Assembly: GCF_047511655.1 (NCBI RefSeq)
Contig: NC_133401.1
Location: 17,854,501 to 17,918,500, forward strand
DNA: 64,000 bases
Direction of reading: 5' to 3'
Source of the DNA: Castor canadensis
Taxonomy: Eukaryota; Chordata; Mammalia; Rodentia; Castoridae
In this document: piece by piece, positions 45,491 through 56,389 of the stretch
Layout of the letters: every line of letters starts with the position of its first letter
Numbering within the stretch: the stretch's first letter is position 1
Program-made: the position numbers and the translations under genes
The notes under the pieces: generated by a model
The model's database searches: none
Seen by the model: only the letters and a program-made list of their open reading frames with translations
What the model was told of the DNA's origin: nothing

Positions 45491-47090
45491 AGCTGATGGT
45501 CTCAGGTACTTGTCACAGTACCAGAAAGCTGACCAACACATCTGCTCTTAAATTTGGCCTTTTTTTTTTTTTTTTTTTTTAGCAGAACTGGAGATTGAAC
45601 CCTGGGCCTTGTGTTTGCTGGGCAAGCACTCTACTACTTGAGCCACACACACCCAACCCTTTTGTTGTTATTTTGTTTTGAGACAGGGTCCCATAACATT
45701 GCTCAGGCTAGCCCCTGCCTCTACCTCCAGAGTAGCTGGGATTACAGGTGTGTACTACCATACCTGGACAGCCTGGTTTTCAAAGACTATCACTGCCCTC
45801 CTCCTGCAGAGTGCTACCTCCTCCAGGAAGGTGCCATGACTTCTTCTCTGCCTCCCCACACTCCACCTCTGTTCCTGGGCATCATTACCTTTCCTGGTCT
45901 GGATGGGAAGTGGTAGCCAGTGACTTCCCCCCTCCCCCACTCCCAACCCCATTCAGGAAGGAGATACTGTCCCAATCACTGTTTCCTACAATAATCTAGG
46001 AACACTGAGAGGCCAGTGAGTGGGACCCAGGTGGCCTGTGCCTGGGCTTGAGCGGCTCTGTCGTGGAAGGAAGTTGGCTGAAAGGCCAGGCTATTGCTTA
46101 ACCTGTGGTCTGGAGAATCTGCTGGGTCAACAACTAGCAAAGGGGAAGTGGTGGGGAAAGGAAGTACATGACAGGCTTGGCTTGGTTGTGTCCCCAGCCC
46201 CAGCCCCAGCCCCGTGCACCCTAGGTTTTCACTCCCCCATCTTCTCTTCAGACCTGGGCTGGGGGACAGCACCTCCCCTTGTGTCTGTGCCACGTGACCT
46301 CCCTGTGCCTCGTGAGGACGCTGCTCTGGGGGCCACATATGTGACTTTGCCTTCCTTAACAGACGAGCAAAAAGAAGCAAAAAGTCCGAGCATGGTTGAG
46401 CATGCCTGTAGCCCCAGAGGCAGGAGAACCTCAAGGTCGAGGCCGGCCTGAGCAATGTTGGTGAGGCTCTGTCTCAAAAACAAAAGGGCTGGGGACATGG
46501 CTCAGTGGTAGAGTCCTTGCCTAGCATGTGTGGGGGCCTGGGTTCAGTCCCCAGCACTCCGCAGTACAAACAAGCAAGCAAGCAAACAAAAGCACCTCTT
46601 ACCTGGACCTGCCACATTTCGGGTGCTCAGTAGCTTCATGCGCCAGCGGCTACTGTGTGAGGCCCTCAGGGCCGCACTTCCCTGGGTGACACTCAGGGTA
46701 TCTACAAAATTCTACTACCTAGGAGCCCCCTGAGGTTCTGGGGTGACATCCTTAGAAGCCTGTGGATCAAATGGTCTGTGACTCACAGTGTGGGATCCCT
46801 GGGGTCAAGTGGCCTGAGTGACATTCTGAGTCTGTGGTTGTAATGCAGCCTTCAGCGTTTAATTGAGCTCAGCTGTCAGCAAATCTGGCCCAAAGCTTGT
46901 TTTTGTCAATAAAGCTTTATTGAAACACAGTCATATCCATTCCACCTATGGCTTCCCTCAGGCTACTGGGCAGTTGTTGAGTAGGTGTGACAAGACCTAG
47001 AATGGCTTCTTGACCTGCAAAAGTGAAAATATTTACTTACTTTTTTCAGTAAAACTGGTCATGATGAAATTTATTCCCCAACGGTGAAGT

Positions 47091-47415
47091 AGAGGGAGGG
47101 TGGGAATTAATCTCTTGGTATTTGGAGATGGGACTTTGGAGTGGGGTTGAGGTCCAATGGTGCCATAGGGGTGGCCCTATGAGGGATCAGTCTGAGGGGA
47201 CTGTGGCTTTATAAGAAAAGTCACTGTATCAGCACGTGACTGGTGGCCAGCACTGTCTCAGGACTCAGAAGTGTCCCCATCAGCAAGAAAGCCCTCAACC
47301 TTGGGCCTCCCCAGCTTCCAGAACCCTGAGTGCCGAATGAATAAACCTTCATTCTTTAAAAATCACTCAGTCTCAGGCATTCAGTTATAGCAACAGAAAA
47401 CAGATTAAGACACTG
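47091..47415 (+). mobile_element. MLT1-like MaLR LTR remnant
   Basis: The order of blocks (GGAGATGGGACTTTGG..., CCTATGAGGGATCAG, 'ttccagaaccctgag', AATAAA at 47339-47344, then 'acagattaagaca') follows the MLT1 family. It is degraded and has no internal region. Confidence 0.5.
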
Positions 47416-49654
47416 ATTCTTGGTCTAGATAGTCAAAAATTCTAAGATGTGCTTTCATAGTTGTTTATCTTATGATTGTGTGTGAGGGTTTTGTATTTTT
47501 CTTTTTCTTTTTTTTTTTTTTTTTTTGGTGGTACTGGGTTTGAACTCAGGGCCTCATGCTTGCTAGGCAGGTGCTTACCACTTGAGACAGTCCTCTAGCC
47601 CTGTTTCATGATGGGCATTTTTGAGATAGGGTCTAGCGAGCTATTTCCCTGGGCTGGCTTTAAACTGTGATCCTCCTGATCTCTGTCTCCTGAGCAGCTG
47701 GGATTACAGGCGTGAGCCACCACACCTGGCATAGTTATGCTTTATAACTTGTACATATGTTCAGACATTCTTTTCTATGATCAAATATTGCACAGCATAT
47801 ATTAATTATATTGTCCAAAAGACAAGACTATGACTCCCTATTGAAGCCACTCACTGTGTGAGGCTCCATCAGGTTGAGCCCTATGAAATAGCCAAGATTC
47901 TGCCTATTTCGGGGTGAGGAGGATTTTAATACTATCTATTGCTTTTGAAAAATTGTGGAGTCAGGAGCCACTGTACACGCCTGTAGTCCCAGCTACTCGG
48001 GAGGCTGAGGCAGGAAAATCAGAGATCCCAGAGGCCAGGCTGGGCTATGTAGCCAGACCCCCCCAGCTGTGGTAGAGGTCACACACCACGCCACTGGTGT
48101 TAGTGGCACGTAGTGAACTCACCATGTTGTGAAACTGTTTCTAGTTCTAGAACATTTCGCCACCCCAAAAGGAAGCCTCATATTCAGCTGGTAGCTCCTC
48201 ATCCCCCCAACAAAAATGGCAATTTCATATGAGTTAAGTCAACCACCTTCTAGAATTGTCTCAATATTGATTTTGTTTTGTTTTGAGATAAGGTCTTGCT
48301 ATGCAGCCCAGGCTGGCCTCCAACTCTCCATCCTCCTGCCTCAGCCTTCTGAGTGCTGGCATTACAGACGTGCCCTACCATGCCTGGCTATGTTGTGTGC
48401 ATTTTAAATTGAGTCACCTACTTAATACTCAAGATTGTCCACTTCACAGACAGGAAAATAGAGGCTCGAGGCTCGTTCTCAGCCTCTGTGAACTTGGAGA
48501 GGAGGTTAAGAACTGCTATGGTCAACTTGGCCTTGTTCTCCTGGTGGAAAATTGAGACCCAGAAGGTGATAGAACTTGTGTTTTGCTTACCACAGAAACT
48601 TCAGCCCTATGCTTGACTGACCTTTTCTTTTCTTGAACTCAGGGGTTACACCTTGAGCCACTCTGCCAGCCCTTGTGAAGTTTTTTTTTGAGATAGGGTC
48701 TCTAGGACTATTTCCCCAGGCTGGCTTTGAACCTCGATCCTCCTGATCTCTACTCCTGAGTAGCTGGGATTACAGATGTGAGCCTCCAGCGCCGGCCTTT
48801 GACCTTTCTGAGCAGGGCGTGATCCTGAACCATCATCCTTGGAAAATGTGAGGAAGAAGAGTGTTTACCTGTCTGCAGATTGCAGACAGGAGGGGCCCAG
48901 CTCCCAGTTGGAGCCTGGGAGGGGGCAGGGGGCACTTGGAACTTGTCACAGGATCTCAGGGGACATTGTGGGGAGTCTGAATCCAGGCCCAGACCTCCAG
49001 ACATTGAAATTAAACCACCCACAAGTCTGATTTTCAGGAAACCGGCAACAAGGAGGTGAGGGCTGGGATGTGGGTCAGCTCTATCCTGCTTTACCTTGGC
49101 TGTGTCACTTTGGGATCTGTGAGTCATGGGAGGACCACAGGACAAACATGCCCTGGGGCTGGGGAGAGGCCACTCCTGCTTTTCCTGATTGTAGACGTTT
49201 GCTGGGCTGTGAGGTGGCAGGTCCCAGGGAATCCGGTGCACTTCGGGGACCTCCTGGGTCCTGCCTGCGGACTCAGATTGGTCAAATTGGGGACCTTCTC
49301 AGAGAGACGGTAAGGATGAGGGAGTCTGGGAGGAGGGAGAAGTTTGCTGGTCTCGGCCTCTGTTGGAATCTGGGAATCAGAGCGAGAATTCCAGGTGTGA
49401 GGAACACCACCACCGGGCTGGAACTCCTGTCAGAGGCCCAGACTCCTGGAGTTCACTCAGGTCGCCCCACAGTACACTCCTGGGAAAGCAGGCAAGCGTT
49501 TTGTTACATGCAGTGTATGGGGGACAGTGTCAGACCTGCAGGAGTTCCTGCAGCTGGTGGTAAATCCCCAAAGGGCAGCTGGCCCTTTGGCACATGTCAC
49601 GTCAGAGCTGGGCGACTGTGGCTCTTCGTAAGGTGACAGCATCCAGGTACCCAG

Positions 49655-50012
49655 TGTAAGGTACTGCCGAAAAAAGACCACGCCACGTGTGGAAAGGAAA
49701 GGTTTATTGGTCCAGACCGCAGGGCCGTCACTCTGGGGTTCAGAGTGAGGCGGCTTGGCTGAATTGGGTAGTGGGCTTTATAGGAGGGGCCAAGCCATGG
49801 GGGAGGGAGAATCTGGTCTCTGATTATCTGTGATCACCAGATGGAACAGGTCGACACGCCTGGCTAGTTGAATAAGTGGAAGTTCCTGAGTTGTTTTGCA
49901 AGCCGAGAAACAATCAGGCAGGGAGAAACAAGTGGTCATAAATCAGGGGGTCTGGTTTTAAGGTGTAGCCTTGGGTCCTTCTGCCCACCCCAAGAATGCC
50001 AGGGACCTAACA
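49655..50012 (-). mobile_element. Solo ERV LTR, minus strand, with 5-bp target duplication
   Basis: Read on the minus strand the element starts TGTTAGGTCCC (at 50012) and ends ACCTTACA (at 49655). It is flanked on both sides by CCCAG (49650-49654 and 50013-50017), a perfect 5-bp target duplication. A TATA-like sequence (complement at 49776-49782) and a polyA signal (complement TTTATT at 49703-49708) are in the right order. It is 358 bp with no internal region, so it is a recombined solo LTR. Confidence 0.75.
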
Positions 50013-50082
50013 CCCAGCATTGCCCCCAGGTACCCCAAGGGCAGCTGCCTTCCAAGCCAGAGTCCTTTGTCTTTTTGTGTGT

Positions 50083-53000
50083 GTGTGTGTGGTGCTGGGA
50101 TTTGAACTCAGTGCTTTGCACTTCCTAGGCAGGTGCTCTACCACTTGAGTCACTCCACCAGCCCTTTTTGCTTTAGTGATTTTTCAGATGAGCTGGCTTG
50201 GACCTTGATCCTCCTACCTATGGTCTCCCAAGTAGCTGGGATGACAGGTGCACCATGCTAAGCTTATTTGTTGAGATGGGGTCTTGCTAACTTTATGGTC
50301 TTGAACTGTGATCCTTTTGATCTTTGCCTCCTGAGTAGCTGAGATTACAGGGTTTTTTCTCCTTCCCGCCTTCCCTCCCTCCCTCCTTCCCTCCTTTCTG
50401 AGACAGGATCTCACTATGTAGCCCAGGCCTACAACTCTCAATCCTCCTTCCTTAGTCTCCTGAATCCTGGGATTACAGGCATGCACCACTATGCCTGGCT
50501 TTTTCTTATTTGCTTGTTTCTGAGCTGGGTCTCGCTATGTAGTCCAGGCTGGCCTCGAACACCAGGGCTCAAGTGATCCTCCTGCCTCAGCCTCCTGAAT
50601 TGGGACTACAGGCGTGCACCACTGCACTTTCTCCTTTGCCTGTTCAGAATTTTCTAAGAATGGAAACACTCAGTCACCCCACCTCCCCACCCCGGCCCGT
50701 GTGTCTGTGTCTGGCTTCCTTTCCTCAACATGGTGTCATGGAGTCCATCAACATTCCTGAGTGTGATTCATTCCTTCCCCTTCTTGTAGACGACTCAGCT
50801 GTGTGAACACTGCACACTGCTGGAGGTGAATTGTGACAGGGTTTCCTTATCTGCTGGGAACATTCTAGGTGCCTTTCCTGACGGTGCTGGGGATGGAGTC
50901 CAGGGCCCTCGCGTGCTAGGCAGGCCGAGCCACAGCCTCAGCCTTCAGACAAGACTTTTAGAGAACCTGTGTGCCCTTTTCCAGGTGGGGGACAGGGCAG
51001 ATGGCGGTGGGAGGAATCCTGGTGTGGCTTTCGGGGATTCTCCCCCACAGGCCCAGAGCAGGGGGGTTGTGCTTCCTGATATGGAGACAGTTCTTTCCCA
51101 TCTAGGATTGTTACAAACATGGTTTTCCCTTCCTCTCTTTTCCTTTGTTCCCTCCCTCCCTCCTTCCTTCCTTCTTTTCCTCCTTCCTTCCCTCCCTCCC
51201 TCTCTCTTTCTTTAGTACTGGGATTTGAACTCAGGGCCTTCACCTTGAGCCACTCCACCAGCCTTTTTTTGTGAAGGGTTTTTTCAGATAGGGTCTCATG
51301 AACTATTTGTCTGGGCTGGCTTTGAGCACGATCCTTCTGATGTCTGCCTCCTGAGTAGCTACGATTACAGGCGGGAGCCACCCACACCTGGCTTTTTCTT
51401 TTTTTTAACAGGGTCTTGCTAAGCAGCCCAGGCAGGCCTTGAACTTGAGATCCTCCTGCCTCAGCCTCTTGAGTATCGAGATTACAGGTGCACCTGGTAA
51501 AAACGGTTAATTCTGGCACAAAATAGGTGCACAGTAATTGTCAGTTATTTTAATTACTGAAAGTGAGAATTGTATTCTAGCTAGGGATATACGCTTATAT
51601 AGAGTACAAAAGCATGCACATATAAAGTATTGAGTGTAAAAATAATAAGATAACAACGCTTGTCCTGATGCTCCTTATTATAGTTTATTTATTTATGGAT
51701 TTTAAAATTTGTTTGATGGGACTGGGGCTTGAACTTAGGGCTTTGCACTTGCAAGGCAGGTGCTCTACTACTGGACTGCTACACCTCCAGTCCATTTTAC
51801 TCTGGTTATTTTGGACATGGGGGTCTCATGAATTATTTGCCTGGGCTGGCCTCGAACCTTGATCCTCCCGATCTCAGTCTCCCAAGTAGCTGGGATTACA
51901 GGCGTGAGTGCTGCACCAGCATCGTTATTAAGCAGTCGTCCAAGGCTGGATAATAAGCATGGCACAAGCGTGGACTGATTTTGAGGCTCCTATGACGTGT
52001 CAAGATAGATGGGGAAAGACTGAAGACACATTACATGGTGCTGGGCATTGGTGCTCACGCCTATCATCCTACCTACTTGGGAGGCTGATATCAGGAGGAT
52101 TACAGTTCAAGGCCAGCCTGGGCAAATAGTTCATGGGACCCCCATCTCCAAAATAACCAGAGCAAAATGGCCTGGAGGTGTGGCTCAAGTGGTAGAGCAC
52201 CTGCTTTGCAAGAGAGAAGCCCTGAGTTCAAACCCCAGTCCCACCACAAAGTAAAAAAAAAGGAGAGAAAGTTTCCTGGACTGTAATCAGCAAGAGCTGG
52301 ACAGGGTGGAGTCCAAGAGGGGAGGAGGATGGACATGTGGTTGATGATAACCAACTGCTAACTCCTGTGTCACGCCGTCATGGCCCAGTGCTGTGCTCAG
52401 CCCTCCCCTCCCCAACACATTCATTTAGCACACTGAGTTCGAAAACATCCTCCAGGGTAGGTACATTCTTTTTCCCTTTTAAAGACGTGGAAAATGAAGC
52501 ACAGAGCGGTTAAGCAACTTGCCAAAGGTCACACAGCTGGTGAGGGTTTGAGGTTTAAAATCTGCACACATTTTACTCTGGGAGTGAAAACAAGAGGATC
52601 TCAGAATCCCAAACTCCAAACTCAAAAAAAGAAAGTGGCTTGGGGATTGAGCCTGGCTCACAAACACAAGTCCCTGGATTCAATCCCCAGTACCACAGGA
52701 AAAAAAAAAAGTGGCTTGGCATTTTTGTTGTTAACCTGGCAGGGTGAAGACTGTCCCAACTTCCTCCCTGTCCTTCCTCTTGCGTCAACATCTGCTGACT
52801 TGGGGCTGTGCCCGCCAACCCACAGCAGTCAGCAGAGGGTGTCAGATCCTTGTCACGGGGCTGAGGGGAGGGAACCCAAAGCATGGTGCTCCTCAAGTCC
52901 TGCCAGGCCGGTGAGGTGGGTCCACATCCATGAGTCATTCCTCAGAGGAAGAAACCAGGACAGCCAGCCACGGCTGCCACCGAGGGTCGCCGACTCAGAT

Positions 53001-54536
53001 TTGGGCTGACACTTCCAGGGCTTGGGCTCCGCCATGAGACTAAGGCTGCTGAAACTCAGCTCTGCCCTCCAGTTAGCTGAGAGGTCTTAGGTAAGTGACT
53101 TACCTTCTCTGTGCCTCAGTGTCTCCATCTGCAGAATGGGTTTCACAACATGGAGTCAGAATCGGAGTGCTGGTAGGAAGCTAAGGCCACACAGTGTTTA
53201 AAGCAGCTGGATGCAGGCACATAACACAAAGCCGTAAATGAGAACAAAATCTAAAACCAAGAAATTTTATTCTTATCACTGGTGGATGATGTCACCTGTC
53301 TGTTCAGTCCCTCCCGTGCCTCCCATCGCACGTAGAATAAAAGATGAAGCTCACGGTGCTCCACCTGGCTCTGCAATGACCAGGCCCCTGATCTCTTTCT
53401 TCTTTTTTTTTTTTTTTGGTGGGACGGGGTTTGAACTCAGGGCTTTGCTCTTGCAAAGCAGGTGTGGCTTGAGTCACAGCTCCAGTCCATTTTGCTCTGG
53501 TTATTTTAGAGATGGGGTCTCTAGAACTGTTTGCCCTGCTGGAGTCAATCCTTCCCAAGTAGGAATCAGCCTCCCAAGTAGCTAGGATTACAGGCGTGAG
53601 CCACCTTGCCCAGCTTCCTTCCCTCCCTCCTCCTCCCTCCTCCCTCCTCCCTCCTCCTCCCTCTCTCTTTCTTTTCTGGGAGCTGTAGCATGTTTGGTAA
53701 CCCAGATACAGACCATGGCGTCCATGTTGAAAGTTCCATTGCTGTGCTGTACTCCACTCCAAATGATAATTGACCAGGGTTCCAATAGTTTAAAGGTTTG
53801 GAATTCCCATGTATACATATTTTTGAAACATTATCTCATTCTGTGGCCCAGGCTGGCCTCAAACTTATGATCCTCTGGCCTCAGCCTCCCGAGTGCTGGG
53901 ATTATAGTCATGCCCTATAATGCCTGGCCTGCCACGATCTGAATCATGTTAGGGTTCTAATGTGATAACTTTGCACACTTCTAAGATGTGAAGGCACTAG
54001 TGCTCTGACACACTAGCATTCTAGAATCGCAACAGCCTCACATGTTGGGTCTGATGCTGTTTAGTATTCTAGAAATCCAATATTCTGACATGCTTGAGTT
54101 CTGAGACTGTAATATTCTAGAACTCCAAGCTGTGTGGCTGGGGTGTGGCTCAGTGGCTGAGTCTTGCCTGTGTGCAAGGCTCTGGGTTCATCCCCAGCAT
54201 GGCAAAAAATTAAAGGGTTGGGTGTGGTGGCTGATACCTGTAATCCCAGCTACTTGGGAGTTGGAGGTAGGAGGGTCATAGTTCAAAGCCAGCCTGGGGA
54301 AAAATTTATTGAGACCTCCTCCTTCCCTCCATTTCAACCAATCAGCTGGGCATGGTGGTCTATGCCTGTAATCCCAGCTACTCGGAGGCATGGGTAGGAG
54401 GACTGAGGTCCACTGCCAGTCTCCAGGCAATAGTGGAGACTATGTGAAAAATAACTAAAGCAGAAAGGGCTGCGGGTGTAGCTCAAGGGGTAGAGCACCT
54501 GCCTTGCAAGCACAAGGCCCTGCGTTCAAATCCCAG
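50083..54536. repeat. Region between C5AR1 and C5AR2, right part: SINEs, L1 fragment, MIR
   Basis: Minus trimeric SINE 50083-50360. B1s 50361-50510 and 50515-50630. Antisense L1 fragment 50640-50810. CCTT/CTCC tract 51145-51212. SINE 51213-51400 and B1 51395-51500 (minus). Minus composite 51712-51910. Plus composite 52040-52260. MIR-like 52485-52570. ID-like 52630-52710. Unique 52720-53060 and MIR 53064-53150. Minus composite 53405-53620, with a CTCC tract to 53670. B1 53820-53930. ID 54137-54205 and plus SINEs 54213-54330 and 54345-54536. No coding gene. Confidence 0.55.
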
Positions 54537-55150
54537 TGTGAGAGGAGCAGTGAGGCAGAAATGGTTCTGAGGAGGTGAAGGGAACAGATGGCAGAAGTAA
54601 CTCTGTCTTAGATAAAGGCCCAAGGAAGGCATCCTTGAAAGCAAACAGCTAAGGAGAGTGAGGAGCGTGCTTTTCACGCAGATAATAAGGCAGAGGTCTC
54701 TCTCCTAGATGAGGGAGATGGGAAGGCATCTTTAAAAACAAACGTCTAAAGAGATGAAATGCAGAGCCCTTAAGGAAGATAACACGGCAAACTTTCCCAA
54801 GATTGCAGAAGGGGGTTATAAACATAAAAAATGGTGGATCTCACCAAGATAACAAGAGGTAGTCATAAAACGTATGTGACAGGCTCAAGGACAAGGTGGA
54901 CAAACAAGACCATCCTGGCATATCCAGTCTGATAAGGATGGGGATGAGGAGGCAGAAGTTAATTAGACAGCCAATTATAGCTTCAGCTTCAAAGTAGAAT
55001 AGGGGAGCCTGTGTCAGGCAGAGCCCTATATTACCCCTTAGACTTCAGCCTTCCTTTGGCTTAGCTCCTTCACTAAGTCCCACCCGTCAGGGAGCTCTGC
55101 TGTCCTTTCAATAAACTTTGTGCTTGCTTTAACTCTTTATTTCTTTTCCT
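54537..55150 (+). mobile_element. ERV LTR upstream of C5AR2
   Basis: It begins TGTGAGAGGAGCAG directly after the tail of a tRNA-type SINE. It contains direct repeats of an 'aaggcatcc/aaacaaacg' kind and has AATAAA at 55112-55117 followed by TTTGTGCTTGCTTTAAC, an R/U5-like end. The right border is hidden by the SINE at 55158. It lies about 220 bases before the C5AR2 coding exon on the same strand, so it could supply promoter or intron sequence; that is inference. Confidence 0.55.
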
Positions 55151-55157
55151 TTTTTGT

Positions 55158-55337
55158 GGTACTGGGGTTTGAACTCAGGGCCTACACACCTTAAGCCACT
55201 CCACCAGTCCTTTTTTGTGATGAGTTTTTCGAGATAGGGTCTTGAGAACTATTTGCTGGGGCTGGCTTCGAACTGCCATCCTCCTCATCTCTGCCTCCTG
55301 AGTAGCTGGGATTACAGGCGTGAGCCACCGGCGCCTG
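55158..55337 (-). repeat. Composite SINE abutting the C5AR2 splice acceptor
   Basis: A minus-oriented tRNA-like part (GTGGTACTGGGGTTTGAAC) is followed by the 7SL-like part, ending at 'gccaccggcgcctgc'. Only about 30 bases separate it from the acceptor AG at 55369-55370, so the branch-point region may be partly or wholly SINE-derived. Confidence 0.8.
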
Positions 55338-55375
55338 CTGTCCACTGACTTTTCATCCTGTCTTGTCCAGGTGAG

Positions 55376-56389
55376 ATGGAGAACGACTCTCTCAGCTATG
55401 AGTATGGGGACTACAGTGACCTCCCAGATGTCCCTGTGGACTGTCCAGATGGTGCCTGCCTCTCCATGGACACCCTCCGTGTGGCCCCGCTCCTTCTGTA
55501 CGCTGCTATCTTCCTGCTGGGGGTGCCGGGCAATGCCATGGTGGCCTGGGTGACCGGGAAGGAATCTGGCCAGAGGATCTGGGCCATGTGGTTCTTGCAC
55601 CTGGCGGTGGCTGACCTGCTGTGCTGCCTGGCTCTCCCCATCCTGGCAGTGCCCGTTGCCTGGAGGGGACACTGGCCCTTTGGGGCAGTGGGCTGTCGGC
55701 TGCTGCCCTCCGCCATCCTGCTGTCCATGTACGCCAGTGTCCTGCTTCTGGCTGCTCTCAGCGCTGACATCTGCCTGATGTCCCTCAGCATCCCCTGGTG
55801 GGCCATGGATCGGCGGGCCCGTGGGGTGCAGGTGGCCCGGGGGACAGCCTGGGTGCTGGCTTTGCTGCTGACTGTGCCATCTGCTGCCTATCGCCACCTG
55901 CACCATGAACCCTTCCCCTTCCAGCTGCAGTGTGTCGTGGACTACAATGGCTCAGTCGCGGCCGAGGTCACGGTAAACGCCATTCGGTTCATATGTGGCT
56001 TTCTGGGACCGCTGGTGTTTGTGGTCAGCTGTCATATTGTGCTCCTGAGACGAGTGGCCCGAAGCTACTGGAGTCTGAGCACAGCCGTCGTGGTGGGTTT
56101 TTTTGTCTGCTGGGCCCCTTACCACCTGCTGGGGCTGGTGCTCACCTTGGCTGCCCCCAACTCGGTGCTCCTGGCCCGGGCCCTGAGGGCTGAGCCTTTG
56201 GTCGTGGGCCTTGCCTTGGCTCACAGCTGCCTCAACCCCATGATCTTCTTGTATTTTGGGCGGGCTCAGCTCTGCAGGTCACTGCGAGCTGCCTGTCACT
56301 GGGCCCTGAGGGAGCCCCAGGACCAGAAGGAAAGTGTGGTAAGCAGGAAATCCACCAGCCATGACCTGGTGTCAGAGATGGAGGTGTAG
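55376..56389 (+). CDS. C5AR2: C5AR2 (C5L2/GPR77), second C5a receptor (337 aa)
   Basis: This seven-helix receptor binds C5a and C5a-desArg but couples poorly or not at all to G proteins; it recruits arrestin and modulates C5AR1. Length equals human C5AR2 (337 aa), and the ends match well (M-ENDSLSYEYGDYSDL, ...STSHDLVSEMEV). Visible marks are N53, D80, the C107-C186 pair, D131-I132-C133 in place of DRY (Arg lost, as in human DLC), a short third intracellular loop (RVARSYWS), and NPMIFLY at 287-293. N3-D-S and N191-G-S are glycosylation sequons. A consensus acceptor (TCTTGTCCAG, ending 55370) leaves only GTGAG before the ATG, so the coding sequence is in one exon. No AATAAA was found close downstream. 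Confidence 0.97.
   Translation: MENDSLSYEYGDYSDLPDVPVDCPDGACLSMDTLRVAPLLLYAAIFLLGVPGNAMVAWVTGKESGQRIWAMWFLHLAVADLLCCLALPILAVPVAWRGHWPFGAVGCRLLPSAILLSMYASVLLLAALSADICLMSLSIPWWAMDRRARGVQVARGTAWVLALLLTVPSAAYRHLHHEPFPFQLQCVVDYNGSVAAEVTVNAIRFICGFLGPLVFVVSCHIVLLRRVARSYWSLSTAVVVGFFVCWAPYHLLGLVLTLAAPNSVLLARALRAEPLVVGLALAHSCLNPMIFLYFGRAQLCRSLRAACHWALREPQDQKESVVSRKSTSHDLVSEMEV

Larger units (their letters stand above)
43720..49640. repeat. Region between C5AR1 and C5AR2, left part: SINEs, MaLR LTRs, old repeats
   Basis: Plus ID and B1+ID SINEs 43898-43965 and 43995-44180. MaLR-type LTR pieces 44208-44345 and 44840-45059, and a fuller copy 45060-45490 with an internal (CT)n at 45231-45268. SINEs 44345-44510, 44560-44820, 45580-45770 (minus), 46385-46570 (plus), 47515-47735 (minus). 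An old 'ataaagctttattg' repeat 46885-47050. MLT1-like LTR 47091-47415. B1s 47958-48065 (plus) and 48270-48395 (minus). Antisense L1 piece 48090-48215. Minus SINE 48640-48800. 48800-49640 is repeat-free; 45770-46385 is also largely unique. No coding gene seen. Confidence 0.55.

Noticed and set aside
54470-54536. tRNA-Ala-like sequence (and many similar ones)
   Set aside because: They are tRNA-derived SINE heads with A-rich tails and damaged stems, not tRNA genes.
55175-55906. 243-residue minus-strand frame opposite C5AR2
   Set aside because: It is a shadow of C5AR2 joined to SINE sequence.
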